DNA of 64,000 nt from Scandinavium sp036495715 (GTDB lineage Bacteria; Pseudomonadota; Gammaproteobacteria; Enterobacterales; Enterobacteriaceae), in assembly GCA_036495715.1 (NCBI GenBank), contig DASXML010000077.1, positions 35,591 to 99,590 of the forward strand, given 5' to 3'. The notes under the pieces are model-generated. The model was not told where the DNA came from, did no database searches, and saw nothing but the letters and a program-made list of their open reading frames with translations. Made by a program: the position numbers and the translations under genes. This document shows, one piece after another, positions 33,492-42,879 of the stretch (position 1 is its first letter; every line of letters begins with the position of its first letter).

Positions 33492-33938
33492 ATGGCGCTT
33501 CTCACTCCCGACTGCATCAACCTGAATATCAGCGGCAATACCGCCTACTCGATCCTCAAACAATTGGCCGAAATGGCTTATGCGCATGGCTTCGTTAGCG
33601 ATAAAAGCCAGTTCCTGCAAACGCTGCTCAAACGTGAAAAATTGCACTCCACCGGCTTCGGTTCCGGTATCGCCGTGCCACACGGTAAAAGCGCCTGTAT
33701 CAAACAGCCTTTCGTTCTGTTCGCGCGTAAAACCGAATCCGTTGACTGGCAGTCCTCAGACGGCGAGCCGGTCAACTGCTGGATTTGCATCGGCGTGCCG
33801 CAAGAAGGGGAAGAAAATCAGGTGAAGATGATTGGCGCGCTGTGCCGAAAAATTATCCACGCCGATTTTATCAGCCAGCTGCAACAGGGCGATGTTAGCC
33901 GCATCCTGACGCTGCTCAATCAAACGCTCGGCGAGTAA
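33492..33938 (+). CDS. frvA: PTS EIIA component FrvA
   Basis: Fructose/mannitol-type EIIA, 148 residues from the ATG at 33492, the E. coli FrvA length; the upstream 40 codons are not homologous. Phospho-acceptor His64 lies in TGFGSGIAVPHGKS. It would take phosphate from HPr and pass it to the EIIB domain of FrvB. First gene of frvABXR, 12 bases before frvB. The true sugar of the Frv system is unknown. Confidence 0.92.
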   Translation: MALLTPDCINLNISGNTAYSILKQLAEMAYAHGFVSDKSQFLQTLLKREKLHSTGFGSGIAVPHGKSACIKQPFVLFARKTESVDWQSSDGEPVNCWICIGVPQEGEENQVKMIGALCRKIIHADFISQLQQGDVSRILTLLNQTLGE

Positions 33939-33950
33939 AAGGAACCCACT

Positions 33951-35405
33951 ATGGAATCATCATTACGCGTTGTTGCCATTACCAACTGCCCGGCGGGGAT
34001 CGCGCACACTTATATGGTCGCCGAAGCGCTGGAGCAAAAAGCCCGTCAACTCGGACACACCATTCGCGTGGAAACACAGGGGTCGAGCGGCGTTGAAAAT
34101 CGCCTGAGCGACGCCGAAATTGCCGCCGCCGATTACGTGATCCTCGCCACCGGGCGCGGTATCAGTAATGATGATCGGCAGCGTTTCGTCGGCAAAAAAG
34201 TCTACGAAATTCCCATTTCACAGGCGCTGAAAAATATCGATGGCATTTTCCCTCAGTTAGCCACGCATTCGCAGACATTCACCGCAGACAGCAGCATGAA
34301 ACTCGGCAAACAGGACGTCGTTCAGGGCAGTGTGATGAGTCACCTGATGGCGGGCGTTTCTGCCGCGCTGCCGTTCGTGATAGGCGGCGGTATTCTGGTG
34401 GCTATCGCCAACATGCTGGTGCAAATGGGCTTGCCTTATACCGACATGACGAAAGGCGCACCGTCGTTTACCTGGGTCGTCGAATCCATCGGTTACCTCG
34501 GTTTCACCTTTATGATCCCGATTATGGGCGCGTACATCGCGTCGTCGATTGCCGATAAACCGGCGTTCGCTCCGGCGTTTTTAGTCTGCTATCTCGCTAA
34601 CGATAAAGGTTTGCTCGGCACACAATCCGGCGCGGGTTTCCTGGGTGCGGTCGTTCTGGGACTGGCCATCGGCTACTTTGTACTGTGGTTCCGCAAAGTG
34701 CGGCTCGGCAAAGCTTTGCAGCCGCTACTGGGCTCAATGCTCATCCCGTTCGTCACGCTGCTGGTCTTCGGCGTGCTGACGTACTACGTCGTCGGGCCGT
34801 TTATGTCCGACGTGATGGGCAGTTTATTGCACTTCCTCAACACCATTCCGCCTTCCATGAAGCTTGGCGCGGCGTTCCTCGTCGGTGCGATGTTGGCCTT
34901 TGACATGGGCGGGCCGATCAACAAAACCGCCTGGTTCTTTTGCTTCTCACTGCTCGAAAAACACATTTACGACTGGTACGCGATTGTTGGCGTGGTGGCA
35001 TTAATGCCGCCAATGGCCGCAGGGATCGCCACGTATTTGGCACCAAAGTTGTTCACCCAACAGGAAAAAAGTGCTGCCAGCAGTGCAATTGTGGTGGGTG
35101 CGACGGTTGCTACAGAACCCGCCATTCCTTACGCATTGGCGGCCCCGCTGCCGATGATCACCGCTAACACCCTGAGCGGCGGCATTACCGGTATGTTGGT
35201 TATCGCCTTCGGCATTAAGCGCCTCGCGCCAGGGCTTGGCGTGTTCGACCCGCTGATCGGGCTGATGTCGCCCGTTGGCTCGTTCTATCTGGTGCTGGCA
35301 ATTGGGCTCGCACTCAACATCTCATTGATTATTGTGCTGAAAGGCCTCTGGCTGAAACGTAAAACCGCAAAACAGGAAACCGTCCATGAACAACGAACTG
35401 CTTAA
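33951..35405 (+). CDS. frvB: PTS EIIBC component FrvB
   Basis: 484-residue fused fructose-family EIIB-EIIC. EIIB at residues 1-105 with phospho-cysteine Cys13 (VVAITNCPAGIAHTYMVAEAL); EIIC from about 125 with multiple membrane helices, AFDMGGPINKTAWFF and ATEPAIPYALAAPLPMI. Transports and phosphorylates an unidentified sugar. Its 3' end overlaps frvX by 20 bases, so FrvX is translationally coupled. Confidence 0.94.
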   Translation: MESSLRVVAITNCPAGIAHTYMVAEALEQKARQLGHTIRVETQGSSGVENRLSDAEIAAADYVILATGRGISNDDRQRFVGKKVYEIPISQALKNIDGIFPQLATHSQTFTADSSMKLGKQDVVQGSVMSHLMAGVSAALPFVIGGGILVAIANMLVQMGLPYTDMTKGAPSFTWVVESIGYLGFTFMIPIMGAYIASSIADKPAFAPAFLVCYLANDKGLLGTQSGAGFLGAVVLGLAIGYFVLWFRKVRLGKALQPLLGSMLIPFVTLLVFGVLTYYVVGPFMSDVMGSLLHFLNTIPPSMKLGAAFLVGAMLAFDMGGPINKTAWFFCFSLLEKHIYDWYAIVGVVALMPPMAAGIATYLAPKLFTQQEKSAASSAIVVGATVATEPAIPYALAAPLPMITANTLSGGITGMLVIAFGIKRLAPGLGVFDPLIGLMSPVGSFYLVLAIGLALNISLIIVLKGLWLKRKTAKQETVHEQRTA

Positions 35406-36447
35406 GCAACTGTGCAACGCCACCGCCGTGAGCGGTGATGAACAGGAAGTTCGCGATATTTTGCGCGCGACGTTGGAAAAGAGTGCGGACGAAATTGGGT
35501 TCGACGGTCTCGGCAGTTTCATCGCCCGCAAGGGAAATCGTGGCCCAAAAGTGGCGATTGTCGGACACATGGATGAAGTCGGCTTTATGGTCAGCCATAT
35601 TACCGACGACGGTTTTCTGCGCTTCGCGACCATCGGCGGATGGTGGAGTCAATCGATGCTTAACCATCGTGTCACCGTGCGTACCCGTTCAGGACAACAT
35701 ATTCCGGGTGTGATCGGCTCAGTAGCGCCTCACGCGCTCACCGAAAAACAAAAACAGCAGCCGGTCGATTTTGACGAGATGTTTATAGATATTGGCGCTA
35801 ACAGTCGCGAAGAAGTCGAAAAACGTGGCGTATGCATGGGTGATTTTGTCAGCCCGGAGGCCAATTTTGCCCAATGGGGCGACGATAAAATTGTTGGTAA
35901 AGCGCTGGATAACCGTGCCGGATGCGCCTTAATGGCAGAGCTTTTTCTCACGGTGAATAACCCAAACATTACGCTGTATGGCGTGGCAAGCGTGGAAGAA
36001 GAAGTGGGCCTGCGCGGGGCGCAAACCTCAGCTGAGCATATCAAACCAGATGTGGTGATCGTGCTGGATACCGCCGTGGCAGGCGATGTGCCGGGCATTG
36101 ATAAGGTGAAATTCCCACTGAAACTGGGCAGCGGTCCGGCAGCGATGCTGTTTGATAAGCGTTATTTCCCGAATCAGAAATTAACCGCGCTGCTGAAAGC
36201 ATGCGCCGCTGAGACAGGAAATACCGTGCAGTGCTGCATCATGAAAACGGGTGCCACCGATGGCGGTCGCTATAACGTGATGGGCGGCGGGCGTCCGGTG
36301 CTGGCGCTGTGCCTGCCCACACGCTATCTACATGCCAATAGCGGGATGATTTCTGAAAATGATTATGACGCTTTGTTTACGATGACCCGCGCACTGTTGC
36401 AAAGGTTGGATGGTGATACGGTGGCGGCTTTGCGGGATTTCAGGTAA
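35386..36447 (+). CDS. frvX: M42-family aminopeptidase/endoglucanase homologue FrvX
   Basis: 353-residue M42 metallopeptidase homologue. Dinuclear-metal ligands are visible: VGHMDEVGF (His61, Asp63), KALDNRAGC, the catalytic base pair in SVEEEVGLRGA, VLDTAVAGD, and TRYLHANSGM. The family contains aminopeptidases and proteins once called endoglucanases. A cytoplasmic hydrolase inside a PTS operon may process the imported compound, perhaps a glycopeptide or amino-sugar conjugate; this is inference. Starts inside frvB with AGGAAACC as RBS. Confidence 0.92.
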   Translation: MNNELLKQLCNATAVSGDEQEVRDILRATLEKSADEIGFDGLGSFIARKGNRGPKVAIVGHMDEVGFMVSHITDDGFLRFATIGGWWSQSMLNHRVTVRTRSGQHIPGVIGSVAPHALTEKQKQQPVDFDEMFIDIGANSREEVEKRGVCMGDFVSPEANFAQWGDDKIVGKALDNRAGCALMAELFLTVNNPNITLYGVASVEEEVGLRGAQTSAEHIKPDVVIVLDTAVAGDVPGIDKVKFPLKLGSGPAAMLFDKRYFPNQKLTALLKACAAETGNTVQCCIMKTGATDGGRYNVMGGGRPVLALCLPTRYLHANSGMISENDYDALFTMTRALLQRLDGDTVAALRDFR

Positions 36448-36453
36448 ACACGG

Positions 36454-38199
36454 ATGCTTAACGAACGTCAGCTTTCCCTTCTGGTCAAACTGGAACATCA
36501 ACCCAGCTCCTTAACGGAGCTGGCGCAACAAGCTGGCGTTTCAGTACGAACCGTTTCGCGAGATATTGATTATCTGAATTTCACCCTCAGCGGCCGGGCC
36601 CGCGTGACCAGCCAAGGCAGCGCGGGCGTGCAGCTGGAAATCCTCGACCGAAAGCACTATTTCCAACTGCTCCAACGTCATGATAACGACGACCAACTGC
36701 TGGCGCTGCTGTTGCTCAACGGCTTCACCACGCGCCTACAGTTGGCCGATGTGCTCAGTCTTCCGGAAACGTTGATTGCCGATAAGCTCGTTAAATTGCG
36801 TCAACGTTACGAAAAAATATTCAGTATCGCCGGGCGGCCCGGTGTGGGCTATTTCATTGACGAACCTGAATCACGGCAAATCCTCATTCTCGCTAATCTC
36901 TTGAAAAAAGACCCGTTCATCTCCCCTCTGACGGGCTTTAACTACGCCGCCGTTGAACGGCTAACGTCATCCCTTTCTTCGCTGCGCGCCTGGCCTGCCG
37001 TTGAGCATGATTATGTGGTCAGCGTCGTGCTTGCCGTGTGGGCAATGCGGAATGTGCTGCGTGGCGCGGCAATAACGAAAGGAGATCACGAAGTGGCGTT
37101 GTGCATTGAAAATGCGGGGTTTTATTTCAGCGAAAAAGCCCTCAATGCGCTTATTTCGTTGCTGGATGATTTGCAATGCCAAGCTACGCGAGTGACGCCA
37201 GAGATGATTCAGCAACTGTTAGCCGAAACCCTCAGCGCTCACCCCGGCGGTGTGCTGGACGGGCAACTGATTGAAGATTTAACCGGGCATATTACTCGCT
37301 GCGCGGCATCGCCCGTGTGGGTCGCAGAAAGCCGTCAGGGCAGTATGAATAACCTGAAATCCGCATGGCCCGTGGCTTTTGACATGAGTATTCGCTTTAT
37401 TGCGCTGTTGCGGAAACAGCAGGGAATTATCATCCCGGACAGCGATTTGATCGGCCTTTATTTTGCCTGTGCGCTGGAGCGTCATCAGACCGAGCGCCAG
37501 CCTGTTGTGCTTCTGGCAGAACAAAACGCGATCGCGACCATCAACAAACTGGCGATCGAACGTGATGTGTTGAACTGTCGGGTGCATATCGCGCGGAGCA
37601 TTTCAGGGCTGACAGGGCTTCTCGACGAAATTCAGCCCGTGTGTATCATCAATAACAGCCATCTCATGCTCGATGAAAGCATCACCAATGTGCTGAACAT
37701 TCGCAATATCATTACCCCAGCCGGCATTAGCCAGATTCGTGATTTTCTCGATACGGTGTTTATTCGGCAAAATCTCGACCGACTCTTTCCCATTGAACAC
37801 TGTTTTCACGACGATAATTTGCCGGAGGACACGTGGCTTGAGATTTGCGCCCGCGTCAGTCAACGCCTGGTGAGGCAAGGACAGTTAACCGTCGACGAAG
37901 CCTGGCGAATTTGCCAGCGCGAGCAGGAAGGGGAAAATTTGATCGTTAACCAGCTCGCGATCCCCCATTGCTGGAGCGAGAAAGAGACATCGTTTCGCGG
38001 TTTTTTCATTACGCTCTCCCATCCACTAACGGTAAATCACGAACCGGTAAGCCATTTGCTGATCGCCTGCGCCAGCGCATCAGCGCGCCATGAACTGAAA
38101 ATTTTCAGCTATCTTGCCAGAGCGTTATACAAGCATGTGCCGGGGAAAATTGCGGGATTGAAAACTGCGGAAGAGTTTGTGCGTTTACTGCGGGAATAA
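36454..38199 (+). CDS. frvR: BglG/MtlR-type PRD regulator FrvR
   Basis: 581-residue transcription activator of the PRD class. N-terminal HTH domains (about 1-130, LTELAQQAGVSVRTVSRDIDYLN), PTS regulation domains in the middle, and a C-terminal EIIA-like domain (about 440-581) containing VNQLAIPHCWSEKETSF with a candidate phospho-His. Activity should be set by PTS phosphorylation and so by sugar supply. Last gene of frvABXR, six bases after frvX; in E. coli it is likewise next to frvX. Confidence 0.92.
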   Translation: MLNERQLSLLVKLEHQPSSLTELAQQAGVSVRTVSRDIDYLNFTLSGRARVTSQGSAGVQLEILDRKHYFQLLQRHDNDDQLLALLLLNGFTTRLQLADVLSLPETLIADKLVKLRQRYEKIFSIAGRPGVGYFIDEPESRQILILANLLKKDPFISPLTGFNYAAVERLTSSLSSLRAWPAVEHDYVVSVVLAVWAMRNVLRGAAITKGDHEVALCIENAGFYFSEKALNALISLLDDLQCQATRVTPEMIQQLLAETLSAHPGGVLDGQLIEDLTGHITRCAASPVWVAESRQGSMNNLKSAWPVAFDMSIRFIALLRKQQGIIIPDSDLIGLYFACALERHQTERQPVVLLAEQNAIATINKLAIERDVLNCRVHIARSISGLTGLLDEIQPVCIINNSHLMLDESITNVLNIRNIITPAGISQIRDFLDTVFIRQNLDRLFPIEHCFHDDNLPEDTWLEICARVSQRLVRQGQLTVDEAWRICQREQEGENLIVNQLAIPHCWSEKETSFRGFFITLSHPLTVNHEPVSHLLIACASASARHELKIFSYLARALYKHVPGKIAGLKTAEEFVRLLRE

Positions 38200-38252
38200 A
38201 ACCTGTCCCGGACTCACAAGGAGCCAGGGACAGCGGCTATGGCTTAAATATC

Positions 38253-38443
38253 TAAATAATTCGAGTTGCAGGACAAAGCAGTTTACTGCTTTGAACAGTG
38301 CAAAGCACTGGCCCCGCAGGGGTGAGGTCTAAATAGACCGAATCACGCGGCAAGGGAGCGAGTCCCCAGGAGCTTACTTTAGTCAGTGACTGGGGTGAGG
38401 GAGTGCAGCCAACGCACCTGCGGCTCGAAGTATGACGAGATTT
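38253..38443. repeat. ERIC element 2 with an internal insert of about 70 bases
   Basis: ATTCGAGTTGCAGGA (38259 onward) is the ERIC left end; GCGAGTCCCCAGGAGCTTAC and GTGACTGGGGTGAGGGAGTG are the core; GCGGCTCGAAGTATGACGAG is the right end. Between the left end and GGCAAGGGAGC lies about 70 extra bases that themselves contain hairpins (AAAGCAGTTTACTGCTTT; CCCCGCAGGGG). ERIC variants with internal insertions of this size are known in enterobacteria. The right end touches the stop codon of the next gene. Confidence 0.85.
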
Positions 38444-38656
38444 TTATTTGTTCAGTTCAGCGGTCATGTGTACACGGTTACCAGTGAATGCCTGGGTAAT
38501 GGTGTAAGAAGACGCGCCTGCTGCCTGAGCCTGTGCGGCGATTTTTGCTTCTGCGCCGTCAATGGTTGAAGACGTTGCGGTCACGGTTTGTGCAGCGAAT
38601 GAACCAAAAGAAGTAGCCAGTGCGATAACTGCGACAAAAGTTTTGATGCTTTTCAT
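38444..38656 (-). CDS. YhcN-family (DUF1471) small periplasmic protein
   Basis: 70 residues from the ATG at 38656 (MKSIKTFVAVIALATSFGSFAAQTV). Signal peptide of about 21 residues, mature protein of about 49 with the DUF1471 pattern (ATSSTIDGAEAKIAAQAQAAGASSYTITQAFTGNRVHMTAELNK). The family includes BhsA, McbA and YhcN, which respond to acid, peroxide or biofilm conditions. The exact member cannot be named. It stands alone between frvR (converging) and fdhD; ERIC 2 ends at its stop codon. Confidence 0.85.
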   Translation of the reverse strand: MKSIKTFVAVIALATSFGSFAAQTVTATSSTIDGAEAKIAAQAQAAGASSYTITQAFTGNRVHMTAELNK

Positions 38657-38784
38657 GATGTAAACCCTTTCGTTAAGCTGTGTTGGTAAGGCATGTCGCC
38701 TTGATGTGATAAATAGTAGTCTCACATTCACCCAGCGAATAGCGGAAGGTTTTGCTTACGTCATTCAATTTTATTGACAAAAAA

Positions 38785-39621
38785 TCATGCACTCAAAAGC
38801 CGCTGTGGATGGGTATAAATTGTTGCCCTACCCGGTTTGCAAAATCCCACCAGCGTCAGGTTGCAGCGTTCGGCTACTTCCACCGCCAACGTGGTGGCGG
38901 CTGAAACAGCAAACAGAATTTCCACACCGCACATCGCCGCTTTCTGCACCATTTCATAGCTGGCACGGCTGGAAACCAGCACCGCGCCCTGATGCCATTC
39001 GTCACCTTCATCGGCACGACGGCCCAGCAGTTTATCGAGCGCAACATGGCGGCCCACATCTTCAAGACCGCCCGCCAGCTTGCCATCCGGCATCACCCAC
39101 GCGGCGGCATGTGTACAGCCCGTCATACGGCCAACAGGTTGCACATCATTCAAATGCTCGAGCGCGAGATCCAGGTATTTGAGGCTAAACGTCTGCGTAA
39201 AGGGCAGCGGTGTAATTGGCCTGCCAACATCGTTCAATTGTTCGACACCGCAAACGCCGCAGCCGGTACGTCCGGCCAGTGCGCGACGACGCTCTTTCAG
39301 CGCCATAAAGCGGCGGCTGGAAAGCTCTATCTGAACTTCAAGCCCGTTGCAGACCTGCACCAAATCCATACTGTAGATTTCCGATCGATTGTCGATAATC
39401 CCTTCGGATAAAGAAAAACCGACAGCAAACAGCATCAAATCTTTGGGTGATGCCATCATTACAACATGGGAAATGCCGTTGTAGACCAACGCCACGGGCA
39501 CCTCCTCAGCAAGTTCATCTTGCTGAGTGTGATGTAAATCCTGACGTTTCCAGAGACTCACCTGGCGCAATCCAGTGATATCACTCACATTACCGACCTG
39601 TTCTGCTGAATTTTCGTTCAC
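38785..39621 (-). CDS. fdhD: Formate dehydrogenase sulfurtransferase FdhD
   Basis: FdhD carries sulfur from IscS to the molybdenum/bis-MGD cofactor, making formate dehydrogenases active. 278 residues from a GTG at 39621. The CxxC pair Cys121/Cys124 is in GRTGCGVCGVEQL; other conserved blocks are EEVPVALVYNGISHVVMMASP, GCTHAAAW and GRHVALDKLLGR. Divergent from the fdoGHI operon that encodes its client enzyme. Confidence 0.95.
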   Translation of the reverse strand: MNENSAEQVGNVSDITGLRQVSLWKRQDLHHTQQDELAEEVPVALVYNGISHVVMMASPKDLMLFAVGFSLSEGIIDNRSEIYSMDLVQVCNGLEVQIELSSRRFMALKERRRALAGRTGCGVCGVEQLNDVGRPITPLPFTQTFSLKYLDLALEHLNDVQPVGRMTGCTHAAAWVMPDGKLAGGLEDVGRHVALDKLLGRRADEGDEWHQGAVLVSSRASYEMVQKAAMCGVEILFAVSAATTLAVEVAERCNLTLVGFCKPGRATIYTHPQRLLSA

Positions 39622-39816
39622 TTTGCATTAACCGTATTGGAACAAACGTACACACAATGTGGTATTCTGAAGGCATATCCCTCCGGGAAAGAGGGAGATT
39701 TACCCCAATTCTGAACCTTTGCGGCAACGACCGCAAAGTTTAATAACAATCCATCCCCTTAGCGGTTTTTGGTATTGAATGGCGACGGGGAAGCAATGTC
39801 GAAACAAGGAGTGACC

Positions 39817-42800
39817 ATGCAGGTCAGCAGAAGGCAGTTCTTTAAGATCTGTGCTGGCGGTATGGCAGGTACAACGGCAGCGGCTTTGGGCTTTGCCCCA
39901 GGCGTAGCGCTGGCGGAGACACGGCAGTACAAACTGCTGCGCACCCGTGAAACCCGTAACACCTGCACATATTGTTCTGTCGGTTGTGGGCTGTTGATGT
40001 ACAGCCTCGGTGACGGAGCAAAGAACGCCAAAGCATCCATCTTCCATATCGAAGGGGACCCGGATCATCCGGTAAACCGCGGGGCGCTTTGCCCGAAAGG
40101 CGCAGGACTGGTGGATTTCATCCACTCCGCAAGCCGCCTGAAATACCCAGAATACCGTGCACCAGGCTCCGATAAATGGCAGCAAATCAGTTGGGACGAC
40201 GCCTTCGAGCGCATCGCTAAACTGATGAAAGCCGACCGTGACGCCAATTTCATCGCACAAAACGCCGAAGGCACTACCGTTAACCGCTGGCTCTCCACCG
40301 GTATGCTGTGTGCGTCTGCGTCCAGTAACGAAACCGGCTATTTAACCCAGAAATTTACCCGCTCGCTCGGTATGCTTGCGGTGGACAACCAGGCACGCGT
40401 CTGACACGGACCAACGGTAGCAAGTCTTGCTCCAACATTTGGTCGCGGTGCGATGACCAACCACTGGGTGGATATTAAAAACGCCAACCTGGTTGTGGTG
40501 ATGGGTGGCAACGCCGCTGAAGCGCATCCGGTAGGATTCCGCTGGGCGATGGAAGCCAAAATCCATAACGGCGCCAAACTTATCGTTATCGATCCGCGCT
40601 TTACGCGTACGGCATCGGTGGCGGATTTCTATACCCCAATTCGTTCTGGCACGGACATTACCTTCCTGTCCGGGGTTATTCTGTACCTGCTGAACAACGA
40701 AAAAATTAACCGTGAATACACCGAGGCGTATACCAACGCCAGCCTGATCGTGCGCGAAGATTACGCGTTCGACGACGGTCTGTTCTCGGGGTATGACGCA
40801 GAGCATCGTAAGTACGACAAAACCAGCTGGAACTATGAGCTGGACGAAAACGGTTACGCCAAACGCGACACCACCCTGACTCACCCGCGCTGCGTGTGGA
40901 ACCTGATGAAGCAGCACGTTTCCCGCTACACGCCGGAAATGGTTGAGAACATCTGTGGTACGCCGAAAGCCGATTTCCTGAAAGTCTGCGAGTACATCGC
41001 CGAAACCAGCGCACACGACAAAACTGCGTCGTTCCTGTACGCACTGGGCTGGACGCAGCACTCCGTGGGCGCTCAGAACATCCGTACCATGGCGATGATC
41101 CAGTTGCTCCTCGGCAATATGGGCATGGCGGGCGGCGGCGTGAATGCCTTGCGTGGTCACTCCAACATTCAGGGCCTGACCGATATCGGCTTACTGTCAC
41201 AAAGCCTGCCGGGCTATATGACGCTGCCGAATGAAAAACAGACTGACCTGCAAACCTATCTGACCGCCAACACGCCGAAGCCGCTGCTGGAAGGCCAGGT
41301 GAACTACTGGGGCAACTATCCGAAGTTCTTCGTTTCGATGATGAAATCGTTCTTCGGCGACAAAGCAACGGCAGAAAACAGCTGGGGTTTTGACTGGTTG
41401 CCGAAGTGGGACAAAGGCTACGACGTGTTGCAGTACTTCGACATGATGTACAAGGGCCAGGTGAACGGCTATCTCTGCCAGGGCTTCAACCCGGTGGCGT
41501 CGTTTCCGAACAAAAACAAAATTGTGGCCTCTTTGTCGAAGCTGAAATTCCTTGTCACCATCGATCCGCTAAATACGGAAACCTCGACCTTCTGGCAAAA
41601 CCACGGCGAGTCTAACGACGTTGACCCGTCGAAAATCCAGACCGAAGTGTTCCGTCTACCGTCGACCTGCTTCGCCGAAGAAAACGGTTCTATCGTCAAC
41701 TCTGGTCGCTGGTTGCAGTGGCACTGGAAAGGCGCGGATGCCCCGGGCGTCGCCAAAACCGACGGCGAAATTCTGGCCGGTATTTTTATGCGTATGCGTG
41801 AGATGTACGCCAAAGACGGCGGCCCGGTGCCAGAGCCGGTGCTCAACATGACATGGAATTACTCCACGCCCGATGAGCCTTCCTCGGAAGAAGTGGCGAT
41901 GGAAAGCAACGGTAAAGCGCTGGCAGACATCACCGACCCGGCAACGGGCGCGGTTATCGTCAAAAAAGGTCAGCAGATCAGCTCGTTTGCACAACTGCGC
42001 GATGACGGCACCACCGCCAGCGGCTGCTGGATCTTCGCTGGCAGCTGGACGCCGGACGGCAACCAGATGGCACGTCGCGATAACGCCGACCCGTCAGGTC
42101 TCGGCAATACGCTGGGCTGGGCGTGGGCGTGGCCGCTCAACCGCCGCATTCTGTATAACCGTGCTTCCGCTGATCCGCAGGGTAAACCGTGGGATCCTAA
42201 GCGTCAGCTCCTGAAATGGGACGGCGCGAAATGGGGCGGCGTGGATATTCCGGATTACAGTGCAGCGGCGCCGGGTTCCGACGTTGGGCCGTTCATCATG
42301 CAGCCGGAAGGCATGGGACGCCTGTTTGCGCTCGATAAAATGGCAGAAGGTCCGTTCCCGGAACACTACGAGCCGTTTGAAACGCCGCTGGGCACCAACC
42401 CGCTGCACCCGAACGTCATTTCGAACCCGGCTGCACGCGTGTTCAAAGACGATCTGGAAGCAATGGGTAAAGCCGATAAGTTCCCGTACGTCGGGACCAC
42501 TTATCGTCTCACCGAACACTTCCACTACTGGACCAAGCACGCGTTGCTCAATGCCATCGCGCAGCCAGAACAGTTTATTGAGATTGGTGAGAAGCTGGCG
42601 AACAAACTCGGTATCGGCCATGGTGATACGGTAAAAGTCTCCTCCAACCGTGGCTATATCAAGGCCAAGGCGGTGGTGACGAAACGTATTCGCACACTGA
42701 AAGTGGACGGTAAAGACGTTGATACCATCGGGATTCCGATTCACTGGGGTTACGAAGGGGTGGCGAAGAAAGGCTTTATCGCTAATACCCTGACGCCGTT

Positions 42801-42867
42801 CGTTGGCGACGCCAACACCCAGACGCCGGAGTTTAAATCCTTCCTCGTGAACGTGGAAAAGGTCTAG
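39817..42867 (+). CDS. fdoG: Formate dehydrogenase-O major subunit (selenoprotein)
   Basis: Catalytic bis-MGD/molybdenum subunit of the aerobic respiratory formate dehydrogenase. Reading through the in-frame TGA at 40402-40404 as selenocysteine (residue 196, context NQARV-U-HGPTV) gives 1,016 residues, exactly the E. coli FdoG length, so the two apparent halves are one gene. ATG at 39817 behind AAGGAG. Tat signal SRRQFFK, a [4Fe-4S] motif CTYCSVGCG, and molybdopterin-binding blocks follow. Periplasmic after Tat export. First gene of fdoGHI-fdhE. Confidence 0.97.
40402..40447 (+). promoter_or_regulatory. Selenocysteine UGA and bacterial SECIS hairpin in fdoG
   Basis: Immediately after the TGA, GGACCAA (40408-40414) can pair with TTGGTC (40440-40445), and an upper stem AGCAAG/CTTGCT presents the AGTCT loop typical of SelB-recognised hairpins. 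This is where E. coli places the SECIS for formate dehydrogenases. Confidence 0.82.
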
Positions 42868-42879
42868 CGGAGACGACTT

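Noticed and set aside
40402..40452. fdoG interrupted by a stop codon (pseudogene)
   Set aside because: Frame continues after the TGA, homology is unbroken, a SECIS-like hairpin follows and total length equals FdoG. It is selenocysteine.
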